From Periplaneta americana (Eukaryota > Arthropoda > Insecta > Blattodea > Blattidae): DNA of 64,000 nt. Position 1 is the first letter of the stretch, and every line of letters starts with the position of its first letter. The notes beneath the pieces are model-generated. The model was not told the origin of the DNA, ran no database searches, and saw only the letters and a list, made by a program, of their open reading frames with translations. Location of the stretch: assembly GCF_040183065.1 (NCBI RefSeq), contig NC_091124.1:65736001-65800000 (forward strand). The letters run 5' to 3'. Made by a program: the position numbers and the translations under genes. Shown piece after piece: positions 54,260 to 64,000 of this stretch.

Positions 54260-55856
54260 AGGCCTAGTTCACAAGATACTGAAATCTAATAATGGAGCAC
54301 TGATTTACACGGATTACTGCATGCATAGAGTAAAGTGTGCGCTCACATGTAAGTCACGGTTAAGACCTTTAACGGACTTATGCCCACGTGCATCAATGTC
54401 GGTTAGTGTAATCACCGGTTAAAATTGTCACCTAATCCCTTATTAAGCATTTTTACAGTGGATCGACCTCGGTTACGACTTAAATAGGAGGTCAACCACA
54501 GTAATCTCTAACCGGCCATATTCGAGCGGTTAAAAGAGATAACCAGTGAGTAGTATAGCAAGTAAAGCAAAATGGAGGCCAGATTCACAGATGTTTATTT
54601 CGAAGACGATTATTATTGTACACTACTTGAATTACTTGGATAGAGCATTAGAGTGAAGGTTCTTTAGTGGAAAGAGAGAATTCTTACGAGGAATTAGGTG
54701 ACAGAAAATTTCAGGAGGGATTTCGTTTATCAAAATCTACAAATGGATCATTTGAAATAACACAAAAAGTCATATTTCTCCTATGGATCGGCTGCTTATA
54801 TTACGATACTATGTAACTTATTTTCTGTACTATAAGAGGGAATACTCGAATATCTCTGTCTCTATGTCACTGGCTGAACAAAGAGAGGTTATGGATAGAT
54901 CTTAGGATAATGAACAGTTCCCTCGTGAAAATGGGGTCCTGGATCGTATACGTATTCCTACTAATCTTCTGCATCCTTTTCCTTTATAAATATTCCATCT
55001 TTTTATATATAATATATTTAAATCTAGTAATTAAGTCTATGGATACTTGAACCTTATATTGGGATATAATCATTTTTGCATTCAATTTTCTATTTTGTAC
55101 GATTTTAACCTAACAGCACTAAAAAGCAAAGAAATGCATCTCGCAAATATAACGCAACCAAAGGCAAACAAATGCAAAGCGAAAATGTAGGACACGTTCA
55201 TTTCGATGTAGAACGGAGTGAGCGCAGTCGTTTTTAGATGTTGACTATTATCTTTGCAGTGGTATGGATGCTTTCCTTTAGCCGTTTTGTGGAAACAGTG
55301 TACCATCATAGACTTTACTCTCGTTAAATGAGGTGTCAGCTAGTCATGTTTAAGTAATCGGTGATCATGAATGGTGCACAGAAATTACATTTTAACCACT
55401 GTTACTGTTTAACCGTTGTTTCGTAATCTATCATTACTGCGTTTTTAACCAATGTTGATACACTTCGCCACTAGAGTTCACGTGAATCACGAAATAGTTA
55501 CATTATTTTCCTGACTCTATTTTCCGAATTTCAAAAGGAATTAACACTTGACCTTTACAGCCACATGGAATGCTAAACACACTGCTAATCAATTGCAAAT
55601 AAGGTGTCGTTCAATCATGCCCTCCAAATACAATGTTTGCCATGGCGTTGCGTTTGCATTATAACTGATAAATTAATGAGTTGCTCATCATGATGTGCAT
55701 CGACCGCAAAACTAGAGAACATCCACAATTCAAGACTCAACAGAATGATCATAGCAATCAGGTCAGTGGCACTCAATACCCTGAGTGTGTTTGAAACCAA
55801 CTAAAATGACAAGGAAAGCTTACACTTAATTTGACATCTGTGTGAACTTTGAATTT
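54260..55856 (+). mobile_element. Possible Harbinger-type element with decayed transposase start
   Basis: AGTTCACAAGAT near 54275 and, in inverse, AGTTCACACAGAT near 55840 could be TIRs; TAACCGGTT-like words recur near both ends. A plus-strand relic at about 54572-54770 reads MEARFTDVYFEDDYYCTLLE, stop, then SYEELGDRKFQEGFRLSKST, which resembles the N-terminus of Harbinger (HARBI1-like) transposases just before the DDE core. The DDE motifs were not found. Boundaries are tentative. Confidence 0.4.
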
Positions 55857-56322
55857 TGAACAAGAGGATGTATATTTTCTGTTGTGAAAACGTTTGCCGC
55901 ACTGCCTTATTACGAGAAATTATGGCAAAATTAATTTGTAAAAGTGTGCATTGTGTATTAACTATGTGTTAAAATCAATAATAGTTAATTTTTTAAGATA
56001 ATCACTCATAAACTGACTTCGAACGCTGATGATATCAAATATAGTAATATCTGATGACATTTCCATAATATCTCCTGTCCTTCCTAACAATTTCTTTTAT
56101 TTTATCCCAATAACTTTATGCCGAATATGTAGATCTCGAGCTAATTAAATCCTTACTCAATAGAGAAAAATCAAGATCAAATTATAGACAAATTATGTAC
56201 GTTCTACTTCTCCAGAGATACAAACATACGGAAATGATTTCTCTGGGTTAGTATTAGGTTGGTAATTTAGTTCTGATTTGTATATACCATTGTATACTCC
56301 CTTAGGTTAGTTTGTCTATTTA
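55857..56322. other. AT-rich intergenic DNA, nothing recognised
   Basis: Repeated GGTTAG words near 56248-56328 form the target of the RTE insertion that follows. Confidence 0.4.
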
Positions 56323-56587
56323 GGTTAGATGCTCCATGTATTGTGGGTCCCTATCACCACGGCATGGCGCGTCCTCAGGTTGTGGATAGAGGAGACGGCC
56401 TCCAGATATGGAGGGTAGCTGCGAATATATTGATTAAGCAGTCGTGGACAGCTGATAAGGGGTGATCCTCCAGCTTGGGGGTTGGGCGAACAACCCATCA
56501 CCGTAAAAACAGCTTGTTACGTATCCCTATAATAAGCCTGGGAATAGGACTGATTCTCTGGCACGACCACAGCAAAGGAATAAGGTT

Positions 56588-58399
56588 TTGAGATTTGGCG
56601 CTTGGAACGTAACTAGTCTTTATAAAACAGGAGGGGTAACATTAGTAGCAAAAGAACTAGCTAGATATAGAATAGACTTCGTAGGAGTACAAGAGGTTAG
56701 GTTAGATGGGAATGGCATATCACAAATAGGAGATTACTTGTTGTATTATGGGGAAGGAAACAATAATCACCAATTAGGAACAGGATTCTTTGTTCATAAA
56801 AGAATAAAATCAGAAGTAAAAAAGGTCGAATTTATCAGTGACAGGTTATCATATTTAGTACTTAAGGGTAGATGGTGCGACATCATAGTTATAAATGCTC
56901 ACGCCCCTACAGAAGAGAAAGACGACCATATAAAGAATAGCTTCTATGAGGAATTGGAACATACTTTTGATCAGTTCCCTAGATATCACATGAAAATTTT
57001 ATTGGGGGATTTCAATGCTAAAGTAGGACGGGAGGATATTTTTAGACCAACTATTGGACAAGAGAGCCTACACGCAATTAGTAGTGACAATGGAGTTAGA
57101 TTAGTCAACTTTACCACATCGAAAAATTTAATTGTCAAAAGTACAACATTCCCCCATAAGGATATACATAAATATACTTGGACTTCTCCAGATGGATTGA
57201 CACACAACCAAATAGATCACATCTTGATAGATAAACGGAGACATACTAGTATAGTAGATATTCGAACTTTCAGGGGTGCAGACTGTAATTCTGACCATTA
57301 TTTGGTGATTGGAGAATTAAGAGAAAGATTATCAGTAGCCAAGCGAGTAGAGCAGCAAGTTAATATTACTAAATTCAATATTTTGAAATTAAAGGACGAG
57401 GAAGCTAAGCAAAATTATCAGGTCGAAATTTCGAATAGGTTTGCCACTTTAGAAAGTTCCGACGAAGTTGAGAAAGAATTAGATGTTAATAGCGTGTGGG
57501 AAAATATCAGAGATAGTATCAAAATTGCAGCTGAGCAGAGCATAGGTTATTATGAAACTAAGAGAAAGAAACCGTGGTTTGATGAAGATTGTTGCATGGT
57601 AGTAGAAAGAAGGAAACAGGCAAAATTGAAATTCTTACAGGATCCAGTTGAGGAGAAGAGAGATAATTATTTCAATGAAAGACGGGAAGCAAGTCGTACA
57701 CTTAGGAATAAAAAGAGAGGTTACTTGAAGGAAAAACTGAATGAGGTAGAAACAAATAGTAAGAATAAAAACATTCGAGATTTATATAAGGATATAAAGG
57801 AATTTAAGAACGGATATCAGCCAAGGTTAAACGTGATCAAGGATGAGAATGGTGACTTGCTTGCAGACTCTCCATCAATCCTAAACAGATGGAAAAACTA
57901 TTTTGCGCAACTACTAAATGTACATAGGCCAAATAGAAATGATCGGGACGAAATTGAAATACAAACTGCTGAGCCATTTATACCCGAACCCACGCTTTCT
58001 GAAGTCGAAATTGCGATAGAAAATCTGAAAAAGTACAAGTCTCCAGGTATCCATCAAATTCCAGCAGAATTAATACAAGAGGGTGGAAGTGCATTATATA
58101 GCGAAATTTATAAACTTGTACTTGCTATTTGGGAAAAGGAAATTGTACCAGAACAATGGAAGGAGTCCATAATTGTACCTATTTTTAAAAAGGGGGACAA
58201 AACCAACTGTGGTAACTTTCGAGGAATATCACCTTTGTTGACGTCGTACAAAATTTTGTCCAATATTCTTTTGAGAAGATTAACTCCGTACGTAGATGAA
58301 ATTATTGGGGATCATCAGTGCGGTTTTCGGCGTAATAGATCGACTATTGATCATTTTTTTTGTATTCGACAGATAATCGAGAAAAAAATGGGAGTATAA
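56588..58399 (+). CDS. RTE endonuclease and N-terminal reverse transcriptase (ends at frameshift)
   Basis: The frame is open from 56507, but the stretch used here starts at TTG 56588; no in-frame ATG exists upstream within it, so the natural start is unknown. An APE-type endonuclease occupies roughly residues 1-240: [55 protein letters not shown] and CNSDHYLV (catalytic His). A basic linker follows, then RT fingers: [40 protein letters not shown] and [19 protein letters not shown]. The endonuclease nicks target DNA and the RT copies the RNA at the nick, in the nucleus. At 58381-58388 a run of seven A instead of six shifts the frame, ending the product at GV. The rest of the RT continues in the frame below. 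Confidence 0.92.
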   Translation: MRFGAWNVTSLYKTGGVTLVAKELARYRIDFVGVQEVRLDGNGISQIGDYLLYYGEGNNNHQLGTGFFVHKRIKSEVKKVEFISDRLSYLVLKGRWCDIIVINAHAPTEEKDDHIKNSFYEELEHTFDQFPRYHMKILLGDFNAKVGREDIFRPTIGQESLHAISSDNGVRLVNFTTSKNLIVKSTTFPHKDIHKYTWTSPDGLTHNQIDHILIDKRRHTSIVDIRTFRGADCNSDHYLVIGELRERLSVAKRVEQQVNITKFNILKLKDEEAKQNYQVEISNRFATLESSDEVEKELDVNSVWENIRDSIKIAAEQSIGYYETKRKKPWFDEDCCMVVERRKQAKLKFLQDPVEEKRDNYFNERREASRTLRNKKRGYLKEKLNEVETNSKNKNIRDLYKDIKEFKNGYQPRLNVIKDENGDLLADSPSILNRWKNYFAQLLNVHRPNRNDRDEIEIQTAEPFIPEPTLSEVEIAIENLKKYKSPGIHQIPAELIQEGGSALYSEIYKLVLAIWEKEIVPEQWKESIIVPIFKKGDKTNCGNFRGISPLLTSYKILSNILLRRLTPYVDEIIGDHQCGFRRNRSTIDHFFCIRQIIEKKMGV

Positions 58400-59522
58400 G
58401 GGTACAGTACATCAGTTATTCATAGATTTCAAAAAGGCATATGACTCGGTTAAGAGGGAAGTATTATATGATATTCTTATTGAATTTGGTATTCCCAAGA
58501 AACTAGTTCGATTAATTAAAGTGTGTCTCAGTGAAACATACAGCAGAGTCTGTATAGGTCAGTTTCTATCTGATGCTTTTCCAATTCACTGCGGGCTAAA
58601 GCAGGGAGATGCACTATCACCTTTACTTTTTAACTTCGCGCTTGAATATGCCATTAGGAAAGTTCAGGGTAACAGGCAGGGTTTGGAATTGAACGGGTTA
58701 CATCAGCTTCTTGTCTATGCGGATGACGTGAATATGTTAGGAGAAAATCCACAAACGATTAGGGAAAACACGGAAATTTTACTTGAAGCAAGTAGAGCGA
58801 TCGGTTTGGAAGTAAATCCCGAAAAGACAAAGTATATGATTATGTCTCGTGACCAGAATATTGTACGAAATGGAAATATAAAAATTGGAGATTTATCTTT
58901 CGAAGAGGTGGAAAAATTCAAATATCTTGGAGCAACAGTAACAAATATAAATGACACTCGGGAGGAAATTAGACGCAGAATAAATAAGGGAAATGCGTGT
59001 TATTATTCGGTTGAGAAGCTCTTATCATCCAGTCTGCTGTCCAAAAATCTGAAAGTTAGAATTTATAAAACAGTTATATTACCGGTTCTTCTGTATGGTT
59101 GTGAAACTTGGACTCTCACTCTGAGAGAGGAACATAGGTTCAGGGTGTTTGAGAATAAGGTGCTTAGAAAAATATTTGGGGCTAAGAGGGATGAAGTTAC
59201 AGGAGAATGGAGAAAGTTACACAACACAGAACTGCACGCATTGTATTCTTCACCTGACATAATTAGGAACATTAAATCCAGACGTTTGAGATGGGCAGGG
59301 CATGTAGCACGTATGGGCGAATCCAGAAATGCATATAGAGTGTTAGTTGGGAGACCGGAGGGAAAAAGACCTTTAGGGAGGCCGAGACGTAGATGGGAGG
59401 TTAATATTAAAATGGATTTGAGGGAGGTGGGGTATGATGATAGAGACTGGATTAATCTTGCACAGGATAGGGACCGCTGGCGGGCTTATGTGAGGGCGGA
59501 AATGAACCTTCGGGTTCCTTAA
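58389..59522 (+). CDS. RTE reverse transcriptase, palm to C-terminus (after frameshift)
   Basis: In the frame that continues after the extra A, the protein reads [20 protein letters not shown] (first palm Asp), [20 protein letters not shown], the catalytic [12 protein letters not shown], then a thumb, [37 protein letters not shown] and [19 protein letters not shown], ending NLRVP and a stop at 59520-59522. The first two catalytic Asp motifs (FIDF and YADD) are intact. The C-terminal CETW/GHVARM region is typical of RTE. The open part without the overlap begins at GTG 58521. Apart from the upstream frameshift the sequence shows no stop, so the pair is one gene split by one base. Confidence 0.92.
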   Translation, partial: WEYKGTVHQLFIDFKKAYDSVKREVLYDILIEFGIPKKLVRLIKVCLSETYSRVCIGQFLSDAFPIHCGLKQGDALSPLLFNFALEYAIRKVQGNRQGLELNGLHQLLVYADDVNMLGENPQTIRENTEILLEASRAIGLEVNPEKTKYMIMSRDQNIVRNGNIKIGDLSFEEVEKFKYLGATVTNINDTREEIRRRINKGNACYYSVEKLLSSSLLSKNLKVRIYKTVILPVLLYGCETWTLTLREEHRFRVFENKVLRKIFGAKRDEVTGEWRKLHNTELHALYSSPDIIRNIKSRRLRWAGHVARMGESRNAYRVLVGRPEGKRPLGRPRRRWEVNIKMDLREVGYDDRDWINLAQDRDRWRAYVRAEMNLRVP

Positions 59523-59558
59523 AAGCCATTTGTAAGTAAGTAAGTAAGGTTAGATGCT

Positions 59559-61519
59559 ATCCTAATAAAACTCTAACGTAAAGAAATCAAAACTATCCTG
59601 AATAAACCAAAACTAACCTACAATACAAAAACCAAGATTGATTTCATCAAATCATAATCAACCTAAATAAACCAAAACTAACTGCAATTAACCAAAAGTA
59701 ACCAAAACGAAAATCATCCGTTATATGTCAATATGTCAATACCTTTTCATGTTAAGTGGATCTTCATTCGATCGCGCTTGTTTGACAATGCGATCTATTG
59801 GGTTGCTATTTAGTCACCTGTCCGAAGATAGATTTGAACTTCATAAGTAAGAGCACTAACGTATCACTCATGAAGCAACTACGCCAGAAGATAATGGGAT
59901 ATGTTGGTCAGTTCCTTTCCCGCTTCATTGCATTCACAGCAGACAACACATTACATAATCAGACTTCAGATGTATACAAAAAAATAGATCTTCCTCCGAC
60001 ACACATCGTCAAGTGAGATGTACTGTTTGGTAATAGAGATCTAGTGAGTAATAGCTGAATTATCATTCACTTCCGCTTGAGAATTTGTATTCAGCAACAG
60101 TGATATGGCTATACACATAAAGGTCTTACGTTTCTAATCTGCTAATTTATCAGTTGTGATATTTATTGTCTTTTATTGAAACATAACGAAATGGAGGTTA
60201 ATCACTATCAACAATAAATGAAAATAAAGATCAGAGTAAAATCCTGAAATAAAGAGAGTTATAGAAATAATCACATCTCGGTTCTTGTCTGAAATTAAAT
60301 GTGCACTTCTTCATATAAATAAACAGTAGATAGATAAAAGAAAATAATAAAGTAAATACGTAAACAAAATAAACAGAAACAATTTGAAACCAATGCCTTC
60401 ATAAATAATGCCCGATGCTCTCCAGAAAAAAATCATATTTTGTGCGAGATCGTGCGTATTTGCTTGGTTTCCGCACAAAACCAATCCGCGGTAAGTCTTA
60501 AATTCCACATTCAGTATTCCCAACCTAACACACATAACAATTTCCCTCTTCTTATCGCTTAAGTGACATATTGATTTTACTGCTTTAGGCTTTTAACATA
60601 TTATTTTTAGAGACGTTCAATATAGTAATAATTATAAATTGGAAACTTACCATTGCAATTTCACATAAATTGCACTGTTACTATTGTTTTTAAATATTTG
60701 CAAAAATTAAGTAAACTCTACAACTCCACTAAAGTTATGCAAGTAACATTAAGGAAGCCGTGAAAAAATCAACAAGATTTATAGACTGGGGGGAAAAAAA
60801 GACAGACGTATATCACGGCCTGCTGGAGTATAGCAAACACAGAAAACATTTTAAAGTAACAATGTTGAAGATAGATATTTTTGTTTTCCAAATTTGCCGT
60901 CATTGAACAGAAACCAAGATGGAGATTTCATTGCGACTAATTAGAAATTCCTCTTTCAGGTATGTAATAAACGATCTTTGCACAAAATAATGTACGATAC
61001 ACGAGCGGTATGTTTTCTTTCAATTCTCGGAAATTAAAAAAGCTCAACTACGTTTCGCTTTTTCAAACTTTTCCTCCAACATGAAAACTTCAACATACCG
61101 CTCTTGTAACGCACATTACTATTATCTCAATACGTATCTTAACGGGTATATGCAAGATTAACCCACATGCAATATTTGTAATATGGAATGTATTTAGCCT
61201 ATTTGATAATTACTTAAAAGACAAACGTATGAATTTTGAAATAATTATGAATTTAGAAACAAAGATTTCAAATAAATATTTCTACAAAATATTGAATGAA
61301 AAAACTACTCTGACAAGAAGTTCCCACTTCATTTTATGCTCTGCATTGTGGACACCAATAAGGAAGGAAAAAGAGAATATAGATTGCAAGAATATAATTT
61401 CAAAGAACTGTTGTAGGATAATGAGTTCCTCTTAAAAAAATAATTCAAATGTAAAGAAGTAGCTTAACATAATTGAGTTAAAGGGTAACATAAAACAATG
61501 CAGATGTAAATGCAGGGAA
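59559..61519. other. AT-rich intergenic DNA, nothing recognised
   Basis: From 59560 to 59720 AACCAAAACTAAC-like words recur, as they do upstream of the RTE. The rest shows only short unsupported frames. Confidence 0.4.
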
Positions 61520-62375
61520 AATGTTGTAATAATAATGTGACTTTTATTTTGCTTTAACCACCACGCACCCGATAACAATGTGACTTTTATTTTTAATAAT
61601 TCATCCTACAACAATGGGTATTCCACTCAACACAGCAGCACAAAAGTCGTTATTGCACTTCACACGACGACAATGACAATGCACGACGTGTATTATTGAG
61701 AGGAACAACAATGTACTCCTAATTTCAATTAATGTTTACAACGCACTATGTGCAGGACAAAACTGTCAGTTTTCAGTTCACAGTTCACTTGCCTTGGCTA
61801 GTTCTTCTAGCTGACTGTTCAAGTTCACTGCACGCCGAACTCCGGTCTTCCGGACTGTGCCGCATTCACCTCACGGACACTGTCACAGTTACAGACTCAC
61901 TCACTCAAGTTCACTGCATGTCGAACCCAAATCTTCCCAGTTGCGGTTCCACTGCACGTCGAATCCAAGTCTTCCCAGTTGCGGTTCCACTGCACGTCGA
62001 ATCCAAGGCTGGCTTCCTTGCTCGCTCGAAGACTCACTTGTAGACTTGAAAACTCAAGAATGATTTCCGAAGACTGACTCTTCTGTCGGCACTCAAGCTA
62101 TTATTTATTAAACCACATGTTCTGGATTCTTCGATTCTCGTGCTTTTCAGAATCTCCGAGAGAAATCTGTTTCGAGATGCTTCCTTACTTTCTCCGCTCC
62201 GCGCCGTCACAGTAGTTCTACCCCCCTTGCTCCGTGCCGAGCTACAGCTTCTACCGAAGCTCGAGTTTCCGTTTCCCCGCGCCTTCCTTCTCGCTAGATG
62301 CGCTCTCAACTCCCTAAACCGACCAGAACATTCCAGCCTGGTGCCACAATATGCAGGGTACAATGAGACCTTATA
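61520..62375 (-). mobile_element. Possible solo LTR (GC-richer, promoter-like block)
   Basis: Read on the minus strand, it begins TGTGGCACCAGGCTGGAATG and passes through GC-rich sequence, an AATAAA-like signal (GTTTAATAAATAATAGC), and a tail with AATAAAAGTCACATTGTTA. The TG start, contrast with the surrounding base composition and polyadenylation-like motif suggest a long terminal repeat. No coding region, primer-binding site or 5-bp TSD could be shown, so this is tentative. Frames on both strands within it are unsupported. Confidence 0.35.
61932..62007. repeat. 38-bp direct duplication
   Basis: TCTTCCCAGTTGCGGTTCCA...GAATCCAAG occurs twice in tandem (61932-61969 and 61970-62007) within the LTR-like block. 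GTTCACTGCA(C/T)G(C/T)CGAAC(T/C) words nearby suggest older copies. Confidence 0.9.
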
Positions 62376-63390
62376 AATTTATTTATAAATATGATATGCG
62401 GTAATACTAATTCAATTGGGATAATTATAATCTTCCTAACAGCTATCATTTCTTAGTTGCTCATATTTTATCGTTAAGAACATATTTTAAAACCTCAAGG
62501 CAATGACCAGCACTTCATACATTTCACAACACGGTTAGCGGGTTCTAAACATCACGCAACCACAATCTTCACTTGAACCTGCTTACTCGATCAGAGTGTG
62601 GAGTGTGCCTTATTATTTTCCTCTGCTAGTATTAAAATTAATGCGATGAGTGAATTGTATAGTGTTCACTACTGAACTTTTAACGCATGGGTGTCCAAAC
62701 GCATATAGAATGAGGAGATATTGCACGTCAAGCATGCTCTGCTAAGGTCAATAACTTTCCATATAAAATAGGAAAAACGACCTTAAAGAATATGCGCTGC
62801 GGGTTACTTACTCCGGAGGTTACATCGTACGTTATGTTTTAACGAAAAACTGTATATTTTGAAGGGAAAACATAATCAGCATGTACATTTTATTGGAATG
62901 AGAATGTTCCATAATGTCACATACATATACTGCATCGTAACGATTAGTATAGTTTGTTACGCACATTCAAAATTGGTTCAAAGAGTTTTCTTTTCCTTTC
63001 AACAATAACGTCTGAATGAAGAAGATTTAAGATATACGAAATTATTGGGAATTGGGAAGAAAATTTTCGAAACGAAGGGAAAGGTGGCTAGAAAAATTTC
63101 ACCGAAAATTTTCAAGAAGTAGTTACAGATGTAACGGGTTTAAATCTTGTAGATAATCCTAATGACAACCATTGCAGTGAGTTTGTTATTATTGGATATC
63201 CTCTCAACTATTAGAAATGTAATAAACAATACGAACAGATTCAGAAATCGTTATTCCAAAATTATACTCGTTACTATCATTAGAATTGTGGGTCATAGCA
63301 TGCCCACTTCTCGGTGAGGTTACATGGAAACGTAAATGGAAAACAGTCGTTTGTACGATTTGCAGTTATTCACAGACGAAATGCGTGTAT
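62376..63390. other. AT-rich intergenic DNA, nothing recognised
   Basis: I found no supported feature here. Confidence 0.4.
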
Positions 63391-64000
63391 TAGAGATGAA
63401 CAAAACTAACTGCCGCTCTCGCTCGCTGTGTTCGTTGCATTTGTCTTTCGAGTCTCGCTCATCATTCTCGATATAGCATTTGGTCGGCGTGCAAAGATTT
63501 CGTAACTTTGAATAACATATTATCATTGAAATAAATAACATTACAAATGTTTAAATGACACAAAAAGACAAAACAGAACAGTATCTTAGTTATCAAAATG
63601 TTCTGGTTCTATTATATGATATTACCTACGATTATATAAATAGAAAAAAAATTCTCAAATAAATTTGCATTTCTAAGAAACATAAAACATAACGTTAATA
63701 TCTCTTTACTTGAGTTTGCACACTTGATCTCAAACATATGAAAAGAAAATTCCTAGCCTTTTAATAAGGGCCTAGTAATTAAATAAGAACTGGGAAACGG
63801 AATATTATACACTGAAAAGTAGAGATGATATTTCAAATAGGCTGATTGATTGTTTATACATATATAAAAGTTGCCAAAGTAGATAAAAGTTCAGTTAGGT
63901 ATAAACAACTGTGATGATTCAAGGCTGCTTGACGTTCGGGATTTCGATGTCTCGAAACGCTTACATGGAGTCTTTACGTCAATACGCGACGCGACGTATA
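63391..64000. mobile_element. hAT-type element family 'TAGAGATGAACAA', copy B (runs off window)
   Basis: It begins TAGAGATGAACAA and follows copy A (43796) closely through GCATTTGTCTTTCGAGTCTC, AATAAATAACATTA, AACATATGAAAA and AGTTGCCAAAGTAGATAAAA to the window end, in the same orientation. It has short deletions relative to copy A (one CGTCTCGTCATTCTCGTGCG-like stretch is shorter). Confidence 0.8.

Larger units (their letters stand above)
56334..59547 (+). mobile_element. Complete RTE retrotransposon, 12-bp target-site duplication, one frameshift
   Basis: AGGTTAGATGCT is duplicated at 56322-56333 and 59547-59558 (one shared base with the tail is ambiguous), so both ends are known. The 3.2-kb length is standard for RTE. 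A 5' UTR of about 250 bp precedes the coding region; the 3' UTR is only about 20 bp and ends in (TAAG)n. Related fragments in this window are at 4490, 4682, 17661 and 32742. An exact TSD, near-identity with the 4682 copy, and a coding region broken at only one base indicate a recent insertion. Confidence 0.95.

Noticed and set aside
56986..57207. Minus-strand frames inside the RTE (also 58715-58957 and 59063-59272)
   Set aside because: They are antisense shadows of the RTE coding region.

Overview
The window looks like a stretch of a large, AT-rich insect genome, most likely from the cockroach/termite lineage (Blattodea). That placement is an inference from the mixture of RTE, CR1/L2-like and R2-superfamily retroelements, tRNA-derived SINEs and Tc1/mariner, hAT and Harbinger relics, and from my recollection of similar repeats in cockroaches; no search was run. 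I see no convincing host protein-coding exon, rRNA gene, functional tRNA gene, CRISPR array or bacterial operon. Nearly everything recognisable is a mobile element, usually broken, or a simple repeat. Many long open frames are low-complexity translations or shadows of elements.

Layout. 0-8.8 kb: a decayed mariner (about 430-660), a hairpin MITE, a CR1/L2-like LINE on the minus strand, a SINE, an internally deleted mariner with plant-type motifs and termini (2870-4359), two opposed RTE copies inside an (ATT)n tract, a hAT fragment, a Tc1 element with double inverted repeats (6760-8338) and a MITE. 8.8-18 kb: mostly unrecognised AT-rich DNA with small MITEs, four SINE copies, RT tail relics and (TATG)n/(AAT)n arrays. 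18.6-22 kb: a nested locus in which an R2-superfamily relic is interrupted by a 575-bp fold-back element, next to a Harbinger-type element that itself holds another inverted-repeat element. 22.6-33 kb: TIR families, an RT tail, a hairpin MITE, an (AAAT/AAAC)n block, an inverted SINE pair and further SINEs. 33.7-40.8 kb: a rearranged transposase, a 1.3-kb CATT/CATCC minisatellite and a 1.3-kb array of about 70-75-bp units. 42.7-55.9 kb: hAT-like elements, SINEs, two LINE 3' ends including one copy retaining YADD, an RNase H/LINE mosaic, a TIR element with a tyrosine-recombinase-like tail and a Harbinger relic. 56.3-59.6 kb: a complete RTE retrotransposon with target-site duplications, broken by one frameshift. 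61.5-62.4 kb: a GC-richer LTR-like block. 63.4-64 kb: a second copy of the 43.8-kb hAT-like family, running off the window.

How the parts relate. The LINEs (RTE, CR1/L2-like, R2-superfamily) would supply reverse transcriptase, and the SINEs presumably used such machinery in trans. The DNA elements are mostly non-autonomous deletion derivatives. Several microsatellite arrays lie exactly at the 3' ends of retroelements, which suggests that retroelement tails seeded them. The best leads are the nested fold-back locus, the plant-type mariner, the nearly intact RTE, and a LINE 3' hairpin whose stem appears to be kept by compensatory changes.
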